From positions 1 through 5,128 of the forward strand of contig JASHQP010000403.1 of assembly GCA_030039095.1 (NCBI GenBank): DNA of 5,128 nt. The letters are read 5' to 3'. Of the stretch, positions 4,330 to 5,128 are shown piece after piece. The stretch's first letter is position 1. The number at the start of each line of letters is the position of its first letter. The stretch comes from Streptosporangiaceae bacterium. GTDB taxonomy: Bacteria > Actinomycetota > Actinomycetes > Streptosporangiales > Streptosporangiaceae. The translations under genes were made by a program, and so were the position numbers. The notes under the pieces are model-generated. The model was not told the DNA's origin. It searched no databases and worked only from the letters and a program-made list of their open reading frames with translations.

Positions 4330-5128
4330 AGCGGAACCCGGCCACGATCACGTGGCCGTGGACGCCCGCGGCGGGATCGAAGTAGGACAGGACGAGCTGG
4401 GACCGCGTGCTGAGCTCCGGGTGCCCGATGATCGCGCGGCAGAAGTTGGAGAAACCGGCGGCCGGGCGGCATGGCACCCGCCCGGACGTGACCGGTTTCC
4501 AGGGGCCAGCGGGCGACGTCGACCCGTACACGGCGAACGCGCCGTCGATGCTGGTCTGCTCCACGAGGACGAAGCCGCGCCCGGCCGCGGCGAAGCTCGC
4601 GACGCTGACCCCGGACGGGCTGGGCCCGGCGACGACCCCGGTCGCCGCCGCGGCGTCCGAGGTCCACGTGCCCGATGGGGCGCCAGCCAGCCACTGGTAG
4701 CTGAACGGATTGCTCCACGCCGCCGGGCTGGCCGGCACGCGCGCCTCGGCCAGCGTCCCCGAGCACCGGCCCGACCTGCGGCCGGAGCACGTGGGCCCGT
4801 ACAGATACAGGTAGCGGCCGAAGATGACCGGCGAGCCCAGCGCCGCGCCGGCGGGCATGGTCACGTCGTCGCCGAGCGTGTCCGTGCGCGGGTCGTACTC
4901 GGCCAGGCCGAATCCCTCGTGCACGAAGCCACCGGTTCCGCCGAGCACGCAGTAGTCGTTGAACGTGACCAGCAGGCCTGCCGCGGACGGAACCCGGGTG
5001 ACGTCGCTGACCCACGAGGCCGCGTAGCTGCCGTCGAGCCCGCAGGGCAGCCCGCCCGGCATGGTCAGGCCGGCCGGCTGGGCGAGGAACGGCGCGGGCG
5101 GGCCGCCGGCGGGCCAGCCCGGGCGGGC
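4325..5128 (-). CDS. Probable secreted protein, beta-propeller-like (DUF4185-like?), C-terminal part
   Basis: The frame is open from the right edge to a TGA at 4327-4325, showing 267 residues; the true start lies outside the window. I therefore do not take the ATG at 5062 as the start, since the frame stays open upstream of it. The protein is rich in Gly, Ala, Ser and aromatics, with short strand-turn repeats such as AGLLVTFNDYC (50-60), GFGLAEYDPRTDTL (72-85), LGSPVIFGRYLYLYG (97-111), GRGFVLVEQTS (183-193), STSPAGPWKPV (203-213) and HPELSTRSQLVLSYFDP (236-252). This pattern (period of F-V-L-strand, 'S-spec-aGPW', and HPEL...L-SY) resembles glycosidase-like five-bladed propellers and DUF4185-type proteins. 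Six cysteines (29, 60, 114, 122, 220, 230) suggest disulfides and export. No signal peptide can be seen because the N-terminus is missing. It is convergent with the exporter gene and probably unrelated to it. That it is a real protein is likely; the family assignment is tentative. Confidence 0.75.
   Translation of the reverse strand, partial: ARPGWPAGGPPAPFLAQPAGLTMPGGLPCGLDGSYAASWVSDVTRVPSAAGLLVTFNDYCVLGGTGGFVHEGFGLAEYDPRTDTLGDDVTMPAGAALGSPVIFGRYLYLYGPTCSGRRSGRCSGTLAEARVPASPAAWSNPFSYQWLAGAPSGTWTSDAAAATGVVAGPSPSGVSVASFAAAGRGFVLVEQTSIDGAFAVYGSTSPAGPWKPVTSGRVPCRPAAGFSNFCRAIIGHPELSTRSQLVLSYFDPAAGVHGHVIVAGFRW
4339..4358. terminator. Hairpin after the MFS stop, possible U-less terminator
   Basis: CGGCCACG-ATCA-CGTGGCCG is a perfect 8-bp stem with a 4-nt loop, 18 bp beyond the exporter stop and inside the last codons of the convergent gene (GHVIVAG). 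It is the strongest hairpin I see near this junction. No T-run follows on either strand, so if it terminates it would be the U-less kind proposed for actinobacteria. It could serve only the plus-strand transcript safely, because on the minus strand it lies before the stop codon. Confidence 0.35.

Noticed and set aside
4185..5015. A 276-codon minus-strand frame overlapping the last gene
   Set aside because: It is Arg/Gly-rich and out of frame with the secreted-type protein, and it also runs antisense into the exporter's C-terminus. No motif supports it.

Overview
The window is very GC-rich, with strong G/C preference at third codon positions, GTG/ATG starts, tight gene packing and actinobacterial-type protein families. 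It looks like a chromosomal segment from a high-GC actinomycete. Genus cannot be fixed from the sequence alone. No rRNA, tRNA, CRISPR array, transposase or attachment site is visible, and I do not see an obviously new defence or mobile system.

Layout. (1) 671 to the left edge, minus strand: the N-terminal half of a MocR/PdxR-type regulator (GntR winged helix fused to a PLP-dependent aminotransferase-like domain), cut by the window edge. (2) 778-1425 and 1422-2129, plus strand: a RimJ/RimL-type GNAT acetyltransferase and a NimA/pyridoxamine-phosphate-oxidase-like flavoprotein, joined by a 4-bp GTGA overlap and so almost certainly one transcript. (3) 2092-2697, minus strand: a TetR/AcrR repressor whose 3' end overlaps the flavoprotein gene by 38 bp. 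(4) 2896-4320, plus strand: a 14-helix-type DHA2 (EmrB/QacA) MFS drug exporter, divergent from the TetR gene. (5) 4325 to the right edge, minus strand: the C-terminal part of a probably secreted protein of uncertain family, separated from the exporter gene by only 4 bp.

There are two regulator/target units. In the left unit, the MocR gene and the GNAT-flavoprotein operon diverge from a short A/T-rich island (about 655-706). It carries overlapping promoters facing both ways and a 12-bp imperfect direct repeat lying on the promoter elements. The MocR message is predicted to be leaderless. In the right unit, the TetR gene and the exporter gene diverge from a spacer with two copies of the dyad GGAGGNTGCCTCC flanking the -10 box of the exporter promoter, which is the expected architecture of a TetR-repressed efflux pump. 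The exporter leader then contains a very C-rich tract (G-rich on the other strand) with a repeated 12-mer.

Both convergent gene ends lack a conventional terminator spacer. Short perfect dyads lie at or just past the stop codons, inside the opposing gene.
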